NCBI GenBank assembly: GCA_004794785.1
Contig: SJOL01006576.1
Coordinates: forward strand, 1,001,721-1,065,720
Source: Opisthorchis felineus
Lineage: Eukaryota; Platyhelminthes; Trematoda; Opisthorchiida; Opisthorchiidae
Length of the DNA: 64,000 nucleotides
Direction: 5' to 3'
Shown: in pieces, positions 46,890 through 58,474 of the stretch
Position numbering within the stretch: position 1 is the first letter of the stretch
Layout of the letters: every line of letters begins with the position of its first letter
Translations under genes and position numbers: made by a program
The notes under the pieces: model-generated
Database searches by the model: none
The model's input: only the letters and a program-made list of their open reading frames with translations
What the model was told of the DNA's origin: nothing

Positions 46890-49685
46890 AACTTTCAATA
46901 TCCTTCAACCGTCATATTGGTCAAGTCACTTCCAATATTCAGACCAAACTTTGGTGCATATCATTACAGCAACTATTCAGCGGTAGCATCACTGTCTGCG
47001 TTAATGCTAGGATGCCAAGCGTCACTTCACTTGGACCTCGGTTTCAAATGAGTACAAGCCATCAGTGTGAATTGTATGTTTTTATCACACTGCTTTCGCA
47101 TGGTTCAATGAGCCCTCACTGAAAGCCCTGAATACTCGGAATCAAAATTGTCTCCATCCTACTGAGGCTCCATAGTAAGCTATTACCAAAAATTTAATTA
47201 CTGAGTTCGAAACCAAGGAGTCAATTTATTTCTGCGCAATCTCCATGCCAAATTAACATCATTCATCGGTTTACTAACTAGTTTGGTTCAAAACTTCCCA
47301 AAGACACAACAGTATAAGTTTGCCAAGTGGAATATACATCTGCCAGTTCTTTGTGGCTGGAAAATCTCTCAGAACACAGACCTTTATTTTTCAAGTATGG
47401 GGCAGAAAATGAAACGCGTTTTTACGTACTGTGGCGCTTATTGTGTCGCCATGAATACAAAATGACTCACAACAGAAAATTACCCAGTCTTTACATTCCG
47501 TCAGCCAGCCAATGAATATTCGTCAATATTCTCGGAAGTAAATAAGCTTCCACAAGAAACTAAACGATATTAACCCAAAGATTATAAACTGGAATATCTC
47601 GTCATAATGCCAAACGTCCTGACCAGTATGGTGAACGAAATGGAATTAAATTTTTACCCATTTTAGGCTGGCCCATTGCATCCAACAAAAAAGTAGGATT
47701 CTGGTGGGATCCCTCCTTAAAGCTAACCCTTGCTTTTCCAGTCCAGATAATTTGCTAGAAAGTAAACCATCCTGGCATGCATTCTTGGAGATCGTGATAA
47801 AAATAAGCAATCTTTTCAAGAAGTTTGCACTTCTTTCAAAACGCTGTCACAAAATATATAATATATTAGCACTAGCAAACTTTCTCTTATCGTTGTAAAC
47901 CCTCTAAATCAACTCAGGTACAACGGAGAATCATCACTGTTGCACACTGATTTATGCTACCCATGATGATTGAATAAATTTAAGTTAGAAAACATGCCTG
48001 ATATCCACCCTGCGTCAACCGATATAGCCAATTTCTCTCACTGCAGTTAGCCAAGTTTTCGTTTTTCTATTTTTTCGATATACCTCTTTACTTCCTTTCA
48101 GAAATGCTGAACCAGTTGGCTGCGCTTTAAAAAAACTATTACATCCTCTGAAGGAGGGTTAATTGGCAATCAAAACAGGGAGGAGGAAAAGTCAGATCTA
48201 GTTAAGCCACGATTGTCAGTAAGGTGATTATGGTAGTATTATTGTTCTTGCCCACTATGGCATCAACCCTGACTTCTATTGTCCAAATATTTGCTGAAAG
48301 TGGTTTTTCGTAGAACCCACTCGGTTAACTCTTGTTTCTCGGATGTCCGTCATCTAAAACCCCGATCGGGTCCCTTCGTTCACGCTAAGAGCATTCGTAA
48401 TGGCGCACTGGCAAAACGGAGCACGATCAGTTTTATCTGCTAAATTAATTCGTCTCATTTCATTAGCTCAAATCTCCTTTTTCATGATATGGGTAAAACT
48501 ACTTTACTAAAATTTATGTCAACAAAGTCTCCCGTGTCGGTACGGAAGGAAAAATGAAACGCACATCCTAGGATGCCAACGGGGTCTTTAAGTTGATATG
48601 TTATCCAAACAAATGATGATAAATCTTCGTGAAGGACGATGCGAGAATCATGATGCGGACGAAGTGTTTTTAGCCAAAATCTACGCAGCACTGAAAACTA
48701 AACGAGATGATAAAGAAAATCGCTTGCGGCGTCGGAGGTAGCGTTAATCAAACGGAAAATTAGTCACAACTGCTGACATGTAGCTAGATACAAGTTTGAA
48801 CGGTGAACTAATAGAGTAGAAGCATGATGCGAGTTTTAGTCCTCAAAATATGCTATGCTCACGTTCCTCCTTAGCTATCGAATCTTCTCATTGTATTGTT
48901 CGATTGAGGCGTTGCTTGAATGAGTACATCGCTTTTTTCCCAAGATAACTAGAGATGGGATCCACAAACAGCGTTGCAGGAAATGGCTATTAATGTTATA
49001 TCTTGTGTTCACTGAAAACGCCTCCTTTGTATGGAAGCAAAACAGACACTAGGTTTTTATGACACATTTGACCATCAATCCTTTAGTGATTCTATAGGAG
49101 GTTTCAAAAGGCTCATAGTAGTCATAGATCACTTCCGTTTTTTCGTTAATTTCCTCAGGAGATGATGAATGATGGGATAAACGCTGGTAAGATTTCATTT
49201 TTACAATAAACTTGTTGCTCGCCTGTAATAGAATGTACTCAACAGCCTGAAAACTAGGGTTTCTGGGCGAAATAGTTTTGGCATCATCTGCGCACCTCAT
49301 CGGCTTTGGCCTTCATATGCTGGCTAATGTTCAATCCCAGATCAATGGAGCAGGTCTCACTGGTTTGTCCATTTTCCGCTTATACCTTCAGGGACCGAAC
49401 CCGCAGAGACAACCAATAAATCTAAATAAGCAACAGACTGCTGACAGCAAATGCCGGTAAAACAGGTATTTCTATTGGAGTTACAACACTGCAAGCCAAA
49501 CCATTTGTCGGGGATAAGTGCTGGTCATTTCAAGAATGTTCCTCGTGAAACTCGAGAATAGTGTGTGGTCGTCCATTTTCAATGAACTATGCTTTCACAC
49601 GTTGTTCATTCACTTTTTTTAGACTCCCAAACTAAGACAACTGTAATCCTCAGTCGATAGCCCACACTAATTGAACCGACTCGTT
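46890..49685. other. no gene recognised
   Basis: The minus frame 48482-48691 and plus frame 49278-49460 are the most protein-like. The latter ends near a possible donor (tgccg|gtaaaa at 49455) that could pair with the acceptor at 49689, but the reading frame would then differ from the longer 49690 frame. Confidence 0.35.
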
Positions 49686-49689
49686 TCAG

Positions 49690-49962
49690 GTTCAATCAGC
49701 TGATCCGATCAGCTCGCAAACTGGCATTAAATACGTGCGCGTCTTACATCGCGTGCGCAAAAGCAAACAAGTTAATCAACTCGAAAACCCCGTCGTCAAT
49801 ATAGGGTGGAACGCCAATCCGCTGCCACATGCTATTTATGCCACAAACCTGATCAGTACAAAGTGGACGGGGAGCACACCGCGCGAAAAAATTACGGAAC
49901 CACTCTTAGGGAAAAATTCCACGGAAAATCAAACAAGGAATTCACAAAAAATGGCACTGTGA
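49690..49962 (+). CDS. candidate terminal exon, unknown protein
   Basis: After the acceptor-like 'gactcgtttcag' a frame opens directly (VQSADPISSQTGIKYVRVLH) and runs 90 codons to a TGA at 49960. It includes VNQLENPVVNIGWNANPLPH and TKWTGSTPREKITEP. The sequence is richer in CpG than its surroundings. No polyadenylation signal was found close by, and no matching upstream exon is certain. Family unknown; a chance frame is possible. Confidence 0.25.
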   Translation, partial: VQSADPISSQTGIKYVRVLHRVRKSKQVNQLENPVVNIGWNANPLPHAIYATNLISTKWTGSTPREKITEPLLGKNSTENQTRNSQKMAL

Positions 49963-49969
49963 TCGACTG

Positions 49970-50610
49970 ATGGTAATGCGAAGACGGAAAACCGCTTGTG
50001 AAGGACTTGTAGATCCCCCCATGATACCCTCCACTGACCAAAGGTTTTGATCATATCTTCCAAACCTAATCACTTTTTTATCTTCTGAATGGATGTTTCA
50101 AGGGAATTTCGGTGTCACAGAGGCTTAAAACTCTGTAAATTTACCGCGATAGTATGCTCCATGTAGATTAAAGGGAAGGGAGTAAAAGTTCGCCAGTCCA
50201 ACATCTTCATGAGAGGAAGGAACGGTGAGTTCTCGTCAGTGTTACGAGCATGGAACGCCGCAACTTTTTTATTTGGATATTCCACCATTCCCTCATTGTT
50301 GCGACGCTTGAGGAAAATCAATTAGTTCACTCGCTGATGGCACACACCAGCTTCCTTATAGCATTTATGTATTGCCAGTTCGCTGAAAAGGCAAATTGAA
50401 TGCGGCCTCTACAGCTATCGTATCACGTATTTATTATACTGAATGTCTGGTTCTTGCGAGTAGGAATAATGGCTGCCTTCTCCGCTAACCCCGGGAAGCA
50501 GGAAACTCGGTCCCAGTTAAAAGATACTGAAAGCAAGGAAATCAGTTTTGATTCAGGCGAGTTCCTTGCAAAAAGCAATTAAGTATACGAATGAGTCTAG
50601 TTGTCAATTT
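49970..50610. other. no gene recognised
   Basis: Spacer. The short frames at 50115-50321 (minus) and 50400-50582 (plus) have no domain. Confidence 0.35.
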
Positions 50611-50617
50611 TCGTAAA

Positions 50618-50760
50618 ATTTGGATTCAAGCAGCACACAAGGTTGGAGAAAAATCGTGGACTTCGCCTATCTGAAGAGCTCCAAGCAGGGCAAAACCGAT
50701 CGTTGGTTGCCGAAGATTTTTTAACAAACTTATGAAATAACTTTTCCTAGGTCAGATTGG
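50618..50760 (+). repeat. hammerhead-type repeat with nearly complete ribozyme
   Basis: It starts 'ttggattcaagcagcacac' and 'aaggttgg'. The ribozyme (about 50666-50706) has the stem I strand cctat with gttgg opposite, core ctgaaga (fits CUGANGA), stem II gctc/gggc with loop caagca, then aaaaccgatc. Only the G of the invariant GAAA is changed (to A), which should abolish cleavage. The 3' tail ('cgaagattttttaacaaac') is decayed. Confidence 0.65.
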
Positions 50761-50764
50761 TCGG

Positions 50765-51690
50765 TGTTTCTTGTGTGCACACCCATGGCCATCCGGCTTA
50801 GCGAGTCTATTGTCTAAGTTTTATGATCTCGCGCGAAAAGTTCTGGCTCTGTCCAATTACGATCTGAGCGAGTTAGTAGCACTAAAAGCACTATTGCGTG
50901 CAGCCCACAAACGAAATACTTAATTTTTGCCCATGTCTTCATGGTTAGCTGGGAAGACTGGACAGCTAAAAAAAAACAACACAGCGGCTGATACTCCTCA
51001 CATCTCTGGAAACTCAACAAAGGTTCCCTCGTAAAGTTGTTGGACTGGTCTGCTGTTTATCGGACCGAGGCCCCCAAGTAGTATACTACCACAGGTTTAC
51101 AAGAAGGTGCACATGTTCTCGGCCACCCAGCTGGCTGTTAACTGCTCCAAAATATGGGAGCGGAAGCGTCCTCAAAAAGATCCATTCACACACCCATCAG
51201 AAGTGATTTATGTAGGCTCTGGGGCAAAATATCCAGAAAAATAGCACCAAAAATCCTCCGGTTAAGGTGAATTATGAAGTTATCATATAACTTTTGCATG
51301 CTTATTTTCACTGCTCGGTGTTTCCAAGCCGAATGTTTGAGTTGTTTTCTTATGGATTTTGCACCTAATAACTGGAGCCCGAAAATCTTGTTATTACGTC
51401 TATCGTAATGGAGTAAGTGTGGAGAACAGTGGTGAAACTTTGACTGAATAATAGACTGATTGAATGATTGAGCCAGGATGGAAGGGAGACTGCTCAAAGT
51501 AGAATGATGTGAACTTGAATTCTACTGATCCCGCAGACACCAACAACCAATCAAAAATTATCCAGCAGGTTTCAACCACTACCTGACTGGGAGGTGCTGA
51601 CAGGCGGATCAACCGATCGACGAAATCAGGACAGTTACTGGATCGTCGTTTGAGGAGTCGGGCAAATCAGTCACGTCAATCTGGCACGAA
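50765..51690. other. no gene recognised
   Basis: The minus frames at 51186-51497 and 51400-51612 overlap in different registers and show no domain. Confidence 0.35.
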
Positions 51691-51696
51691 TGAGTT

Positions 51697-51860
51697 CACC
51701 TGTTCAGAGGTGAAAATTGGGATGCCTTCAGCATGCGCTGGTGGATTAGTGGCAATATTAGCCTCGTATATCAGATGTCCGGAGTTCGAACCCCGGCACA
51801 AGCACTGCTGATCACCACTAAAAAGAGCGAAACTCGCACCTAATGCTTCCCCACTTTGGT
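51697..51860 (+). mobile_element. Sm-alpha-like SINE: tRNA-like head plus hammerhead
   Basis: The A box 'tggtggattagtgg' (51739-51752) and B box 'gagttcgaacc' (51782-51792) form a good internal polymerase III promoter. Directly after it comes 'agcactgctgatcacc', then 'aaaaagagcgaaactcgc', a decayed hammerhead core (CUGAU, stem II remnant, GAAAC). A tRNA-like head followed at once by a hammerhead is the layout of the schistosome Sm-alpha retroposons. It makes no protein. A second, deleted copy is at 46.8 kb and a related one at 60.4 kb. Confidence 0.7.
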
Positions 51861-51864
51861 GTAG

Positions 51865-53150
51865 ACTCACCAGAATAATCGGGCTGGGGCAGATGGACGA
51901 CTGTTTAAACGCGTCTTCTAATCGCGAATTCTACAAATACAGCAACCCAGAACCTTTGATTATCTCGTAAAACGCGTAGACATCGTTTATTGAGGCAGTT
52001 CCCAGTACATGATCTGATGTTAACTGATTAACCAAATAGAGGCTCATGTTAGAACTGGGATGCTTCTACTTCTCAGCAGCCCAGTTATTATTCGTGGGTT
52101 TGAGTGGAAAAGTACACACGGAGCAGAAAGAACGACATCGTTCACTCACTAAGACGATCCGAAGTGGAAAATTTATGGTCATTCCTATCTAACAAGTTCT
52201 GGGTCAGGCTTCCATCGCACATTGAAACAAACAACGTAGGGTCAGAATAAATCCCCTTGAATTCTGAATATGTCAGAATGATTCACCGTGTATCAAGGTC
52301 TGCTGTGTCAATTACTTTTAAGGATTCGTTGCAGTGGCTCCTGGTCTCTTTTAGTTGGGTCACTAAGTGTACCAAACGCTTCTTGTCAGTCCACCAAGTT
52401 CCAAGGAAACAACATCATTCCAAATTTGTCCACCCAATTTAGTCACTTGAATGAATAACGGTAAAATGCAGTGAGGATTACTGAAACTAGACGTTCATAA
52501 TGGGTAATAAATTAGGAGCGTCACCACTAAAGAGTAAGCTGGACAAATGTGTCGCCAGCTTTTCATTATTTAAAAAGATTTGAAAGTTTCCTCTGGGTTA
52601 TTTTACTTTAGGTTGGTGGGATACTACTCAAATGTCTTATAAAGATAACAGTTGACAGTAGTTGTCGAATTTTCATCAAGGTTATTTTTAGCCTGGACTA
52701 CAAATAGCTTCTATGTGAAACTGAAAACTTCTTTGCAAACTCAGGACATGTTAACAAGACAATTTAACCAATGTATTGCCGTGACATTAAACTCCATTAA
52801 ACTTCATCAGACTTCAACAAAACTCACTATCGAGGGGAAATTTTCTGTCTCATTAACTATCACCCTGGATTGCAGAAACCTAGCTACGGTCCTATTTGAC
52901 AAGTCTTGGAAGGGCAAAAGCAACTGTGGCCTTCTTGTAATTTGTATCCGTTGTAAACTAAAAAATATTCTGATATTTAAAAAGTCCTGAGGGGATTTCC
53001 GCATGGAGATACGTTTGAGCCCCCTTTGAGTTTCTTTTGCTTCATCTATGCGGTCATTGGTGGCTTACCATTGAAAAATAGATTTATTACACTAGTGAAG
53101 CATATTATCTAAGAAAAATACCACACACAAGGAACATAAACAACGATAGT
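51865..53150. other. no gene recognised
   Basis: The 112-codon plus frame at 52652-52990 has no recognisable domain. A word resembling the SINE opening ('actgggatgcttc') occurs near 52055 but cannot be extended. Confidence 0.35.
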
Positions 53151-53154
53151 CTAC

Positions 53155-53220
53155 ATTTCCCGGACTCAAACCCGAGCCCCGTTGCTCGCTAACTGGGCAC
53201 CCGCCGACATGGGCTCAAAT
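53155..53220 (-). repeat. tRNA-like SINE head
   Basis: Minus strand: A-box-like 'gtgcccagttagcg' (53187-53200) and B box 'ggtttgagtcc' (53162-53172), close together and GC-rich, unlike the AT-rich flanks. The 3' body was not identified. Confidence 0.5.
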
Positions 53221-53224
53221 ACCA

Positions 53225-56200
53225 TAGTGATTCATTAAAACTCCGTGCATTTGATTACCCATCATGTGTGGCGTTGTTTGGAGTGGGATGCAAAGGATGG
53301 TTATCATGGAGTTTTTCATCAGACTTTGGTTACCTATTTCATTAAACATATCTCTCATTTTGCCGCTGCCTTCCCAAGAGGTTTTAATACTCAGTCGGAT
53401 GGATTTGTGGCGTGTCGAAAGCTAAGTTTATCATCAGCAAGCAATCTATTGGAATGCCGTTTTTACTTGTATTTTGCTTGTAGAAGCTTTGATGGTATGA
53501 GTCTTTCCATCCTTGAAATGAGAAGCCCAAATACACACAGTATACCAGATTAGTCAACCTGCTTGCACATTTGTGACTATTTTTGTTTCTGTCAAATCCG
53601 TTATGACTTTTATTTGGAACCTCGTAACTGATGACACATAGAAGTTAAAATAAATCAGATTGGTAGGTACGGTCTTCGAGGGAGTTATAATGCCTACTCA
53701 GTTAAGCAACTCTTGGTTCCAATGCTTGGCAAAACTTATTATACTATGTCAATAACTACGCTGAATACCTCACGTAATCAAAGCGTCACTGAGTTCAGTC
53801 ATCGCTTGCCAAACTTCTTCTGGATATGCGCGGAAAGTTACAAGTCTGCTTTTCCCTCTGATGATAGTTGAATCAGTTTCAGAGCCTCACTCCACCCAGC
53901 ACTTTGAGTTTCATCAAAGTGGAAAACATGATTTCTCTCCGTGACATTATTCAAAGATTTTATTTTGATCCCGGTACACGAAGAAACACTTTTTACGTGA
54001 CGGTTCAGCATCTGGTGAGTGTTTTGTTCAAAAGCACTTGTCAGATTATTGCACGGTGATCCCACATGCGTGATTGATATAGTTGCAGTCTGTAGTAAAG
54101 GAAAATAGCTCATCCTCGCTATCATTTCCGCCTTATTTGCGAACATTTCCTGTAGGAGAACAACTCAAACACCAAGATGTCACAGACCTCAGCAACCTAT
54201 TAAGGGTACATAGTGTACGATCCTAGGTGACCAAAAATCTATTCTCCTCACCCCTGGTACTAGCAAACCTAAGGGTTCTCCACTATCTACTTCCTATTTT
54301 CCCCCATATCAGCTTCATTCCTATTTCTTGCCACCTCATTTAATGTAAACATGTCAAAAGTGTTGGGGTCTGCTCTCCCGGTTGCATTCTAGGGGCGGCC
54401 TTCGACAAACATGCGAAGTGATTTTCTGACTAAATGGTGCAATGAAATAACCCTTGTTAATCAGTCCGACTGGCGTTTTAAAAGCAGATTCTGTCAACCT
54501 CTAGCCATTGGTGTCAGCTATGCTCTCCTTCCAAAAATCATCATCATTAAGCATTCTTGACCTACCTTATGAAAAAGAGTCCGCCCAGTCTTTACCGAAG
54601 TCCAAAATCAACTGTTCTGAAAAACCCTACAGTAAAGTTTACAGACGCACGTATGCCTCCAAACTGTCATAAACAGTGCACCACTTGAGAATGGCATCTG
54701 CAGTTTTGCGGGGCCACTGAAGCACGTTTCTAGATGCGGTGGAATTCCACGGTTTGTTCCTGTTGACTTTCTGGCAACTAAAAATAATAACACTTTTCCA
54801 ACCTCCCCACCGGAAGTCCTTTTGCACACTCGACAGGTTATTTATAATCTTCAAGCACAATTCAAGTTCACATCAGTTCCGTATCAGAAACTATCGTAAT
54901 GGCACCCTCTCCTGTATGGCCCGATGACTTGCTGACATTGTCTTGACTATCGATTGCTCGCATTAAGGACTTCCTGCACAATCAATATCTTCGGTCTTTG
55001 CACATTAACGAGTCTAGTGGTCTGAAAATTTTTCATACGGTTACCTGACACCGCTACAGTTTTGTAGGCTGAAGACTATCCCTCGGTGTGCATGGATTGA
55101 CTTGGCTTTGAACACTGAGATCTGGTTTATTATGCGAAATTCGCCCAAGCCATCCACATCCAGGGTTGATCCAAATAATCTGTTAAGCATTCAAAATGAC
55201 CGCTATTTGAGTCAGCATGTTACCAGCGCTTGCTCGATAGGTGATTTAAAATTTGACCAAATGTCTGGTGGTGTAGTTGTTGAGTAAGATAGAATTTTTG
55301 TCTAACCTTCTCCATTCATTCTTGTTATAAGGACATGTTCATTGAACCCGTTATCTTCTGTTTAGAACTTATAAATACGTTCATTTATTACCACCGTGTT
55401 TTGCAGTACCAGTCATACAAATTATGGATACCTGCATAGAATTTACAAAATTTTATTCGCAAACTTATTTCCATCCGACGTTTTTAGAGGCTGCCTTAAG
55501 GCTTCTCTAATAAAGTTGATTTGGACAGTTATTTCGACTATTATACTAATGTGTATGGAAAGATGGAGAATAATAGACCCCCGAGAGCTCAAACAGCTTA
55601 CAAGAGATAGAGCATAGAGGATGCTCTAAGCTGTGCATATTTAGAGGAGATTCCTTCAACCAGATTTGAAGGCGAGTATATTGAAACATCTCAAAATGTG
55701 AATTACAGATAGATGATGAAGGAATTATTTGGATCGTTCACAAGGCACTAGTGGGTTGAAAATCGAAAGGTACATAAAAATGGATGCAGCTTTTCAAAGC
55801 CCCTCTTCACCATATAAAGAGAGTGCCAAGACAGAAACTTAGGTTCGTGGGGACAAACTATTGTTTAGTAACTATTGTTGCTTAAAGTAGAAGTGATCAT
55901 TGCAAGGTAGATTGTAATATAAATTCAAATTTTTGCAAGAAATGTGGAGTAAACTAAGGAGCAGCAAAATTCACAGATTTAGTCCTTAAGAAATACTTGA
56001 CATTCGAGAACTTGATCACCGTCACACCTTACTCCACTTGCGACAGTTTACCAAGCAATCACTTCTTAGTGCACCCTACATTACTAGGCTTATTAACTTA
56101 ACTTTGAAGCACGACAGCATAATTGCTGTTGTAAAGTTCATCGAATTTCACAAATGGATACGCTTTGACAAAAGTTTTGATGTGTATTGTCAAAAAATGA

Positions 56201-56315
56201 ATTTGTTTATGGCACGTTCTAACTCAAAGGATCTCTGGAGGGCTAACTTCTCTGGACGAAATTTTTTGACCGCTTGTATTAGGGGATTTCAAGAAAAGAA
56301 AGGAAATTCGGGATT
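53225..56315. other. no gene recognised
   Basis: Frames at 53245-53553, 53838-54146 (minus) and 56038-56322 (about 95-103 codons) are unrecognised. The last runs into the ribozyme repeat at 56.3 kb. Confidence 0.35.
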
Positions 56316-56318
56316 TTC

Positions 56319-56385
56319 ATAAAGGAAACTACTCACAAGGTTGCTGAAAACTCTTCGAAATCCCACGACCGGTTTCGTCCAAAAT
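56319..56385 (-). repeat. hammerhead-type repeat, 3' half well preserved
   Basis: Minus strand: ggacgaaaccggtcgtggg, then 'atttcgaagagttttcag', then 'caaccttgtgagtagtttcc'. It keeps GAAAC, the self-complementary accggt that can form stem III between two molecules, the GTC cleavage triplet and the stem I strand gtggg. The CTGATGA half is missing (5' truncated). Confidence 0.7.
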
Positions 56386-56389
56386 GTAT

Positions 56390-58035
56390 TGCAAATGAAT
56401 GTGTTTCTCGAAATTCGAGATTGCTTTCCCTTGCTCTGATTTTACTACACCAAACAAACACACGAGAGTTTTACGTCGTTGGGAAACTTATCAGAACTGC
56501 CATTGTGGGAGGTCTGAACAAGAACAGACGTGTAGTTTACAATGGCAATTTTACACATTCACGAGGTCTTTAGTGTTGTTTTTAAGCATCGCTGCTTCTA
56601 ACTTACAGAAGACAACTCGGAACTAAGGATTTTTTAACAGCAGTTGATTAAGTAGTTGCAGCAAGTCCAGCCAGCTTAAGTAAGCAACAAACAAAAGACA
56701 GCGAGAGCCAGCTTCGTGAACTGCATTCTCAAGCCATGTCTCAATATGATAATTTGTCACTCATCTGAGTTAAAAAGTGGTTTTTGGGTAACTGGGGAAA
56801 GTACACTAATAATGGCGAAGTTTTCAACGTTAGTTGTTAAAGACATCGGCATTTTAAAAGAGCATATTGTAGAAGGTTGCAAACCAGTCGGTCTGAAAAC
56901 CAGCAGGGGTTTCGGTGGGAATGCTTCTTTGAACCTGGATTGCTGTTAGGACGAATCGTTTTCTTGGAAGTTCTTTTATTTGGATGAAGAAAACTTTTTG
57001 TGTAAAATGTAAAACTGCACTGCACTATTTTACCCCTATGGAAATACTTTAATATAAAGTTCTTGTTTTGAGGAATCAACCTCAAAATAGATCAGTTTTT
57101 GAATACGGAAGCCTAATTTGTCCACTGAGTAGCATTTCCTTGAGTTGTATCGCATGTTTATTACAACAGCCTTTGTAGAAAACAGATTCTTTCTACAGTC
57201 GTTTGAATCTCCTGTGCACAAAAAATGCAACATAAGTTTCTTTGTAATTCCAATAGAATTACACTTGTGCTTTTCCATCATATCATAAAATAATGATACA
57301 GTTTGGCGAAGCCCTCCGGAGACTACTTCCGTTTATGCACCACAGTATTTGTACTGCAGTTGAAAGTTTTGGACCACGTATATGACAGTGTGCTATTGTG
57401 GAAAAGTAGTAGCATTGTTCTGGGATCTTACCAGCAAGGACGGATTTATGTACCAATCATGGCCAACTGCAGAGTTATAACTCCATCGCTCACGAGCTAT
57501 CAAATTAGTTGATCAAACCTGTCCTCACTAACTGGTCAGTTAGCAATAGCGCGGCGATGCCCCAATACCGCGCCCAGTCGTTAGAATGCTGTTAACAATT
57601 TAGAGCTATACTGTTAAAGGGATGCTTTTAGTCTTCAGCCTCTGTGACTGCGCTCCAAAAACGACAAAATATCGTCAAATTGCAGTCTCGTTCTATTTCT
57701 ATCATTTTGCTTGTAGTTGTCGATCAATGTGTCAGATCACAGTCCAATGTGGTCAACCAGCCTCCGTATCTATGGTAGTTTGCACTTGTTTATGAATGTT
57801 CCACTCACGTTAAAACTTATGGCTCATGCGGAGGAGGGTCGTGACCCATTCGTCCTATAAGTACTTTGGTGAAATTTGTTGCAGGTGACGTTTGTGGGTC
57901 CCTACCTAGACGCAATTTGAATGAATACCAGCATGAACTTGATAGAAAAAGATGGATCACATAAATACCAGTTATCTCGTATCCTCATTCATGAGTAACA
58001 GTGTGCAACACCAGTTTATTTCGCTTTCCTTCAGG
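56390..58035. other. no gene recognised
   Basis: Short frames only. The stretch just left of 58041 may be the end of the LINE-leader repeat. Confidence 0.35.
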
Positions 58036-58040
58036 CTTAT

Positions 58041-58058
58041 ATCATCATCATCATCATC
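58041..58058. repeat. (ATC)6 microsatellite
   Basis: Six perfect atc units. On the minus strand it gives a run of Asp codons in a spurious frame. It sits at the 3' end of the minus-strand LINE-leader repeat. Confidence 0.95.
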
Positions 58059-58470
58059 CACGGGATAACACCAGTGTTCAACTCTGGCGCTTTGTGACCG
58101 TTCAAAACAGACCGGCTGATGGCAACGCGCAACTGCCGGTGTGGCAAGGTGCAAGTGTGCAATCCATGGTGTCACGTGGCTCTGCTACTGCCAGGGTGCC
58201 CACACTTAGTCAGGAGAACGATTGGGGTCCTCAACTAAGACCTTTCGGCTCAAAAGCTTGACCGCAAAGCAGCGGTGTTTGGTGAAATATATAGGTGCAT
58301 TACCATTTTTACAGAACACGTCGCCACATATGTCCCAACCCTCAAACTGGAGGACCAGAAGTCTGTGTTGGTCAAATCCCTAACCAATAACCAGCCTTGT
58401 ATGAGAAACTCTGCTAGTATCGCGCGGATACCCGCAGTGTAGCTCTGTCGATCGTGGAGGTGCACAAACT
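58041..58470 (-). repeat. second copy of the LINE leader repeat
   Basis: Minus-strand words 'agagtttctcatacaagg', 'ccgctgctttgcggtcaag' and 'ttagttgaggacc' match 19870-20280 in order. Weaker similarity continues through the following 80 bases. No endonuclease or RT follows. The copy ends near the gat microsatellite. It is either a truncated LINE leader or an independent repeat from which the LINE took its leader. Confidence 0.6.
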
Positions 58471-58474
58471 GTTA

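Noticed and set aside
57972..58175. Minus-strand frame with a run of six Asp residues
   Set aside because: The run is the (ATC)6 microsatellite read on the minus strand inside a repeat. There is no other sign of a gene.
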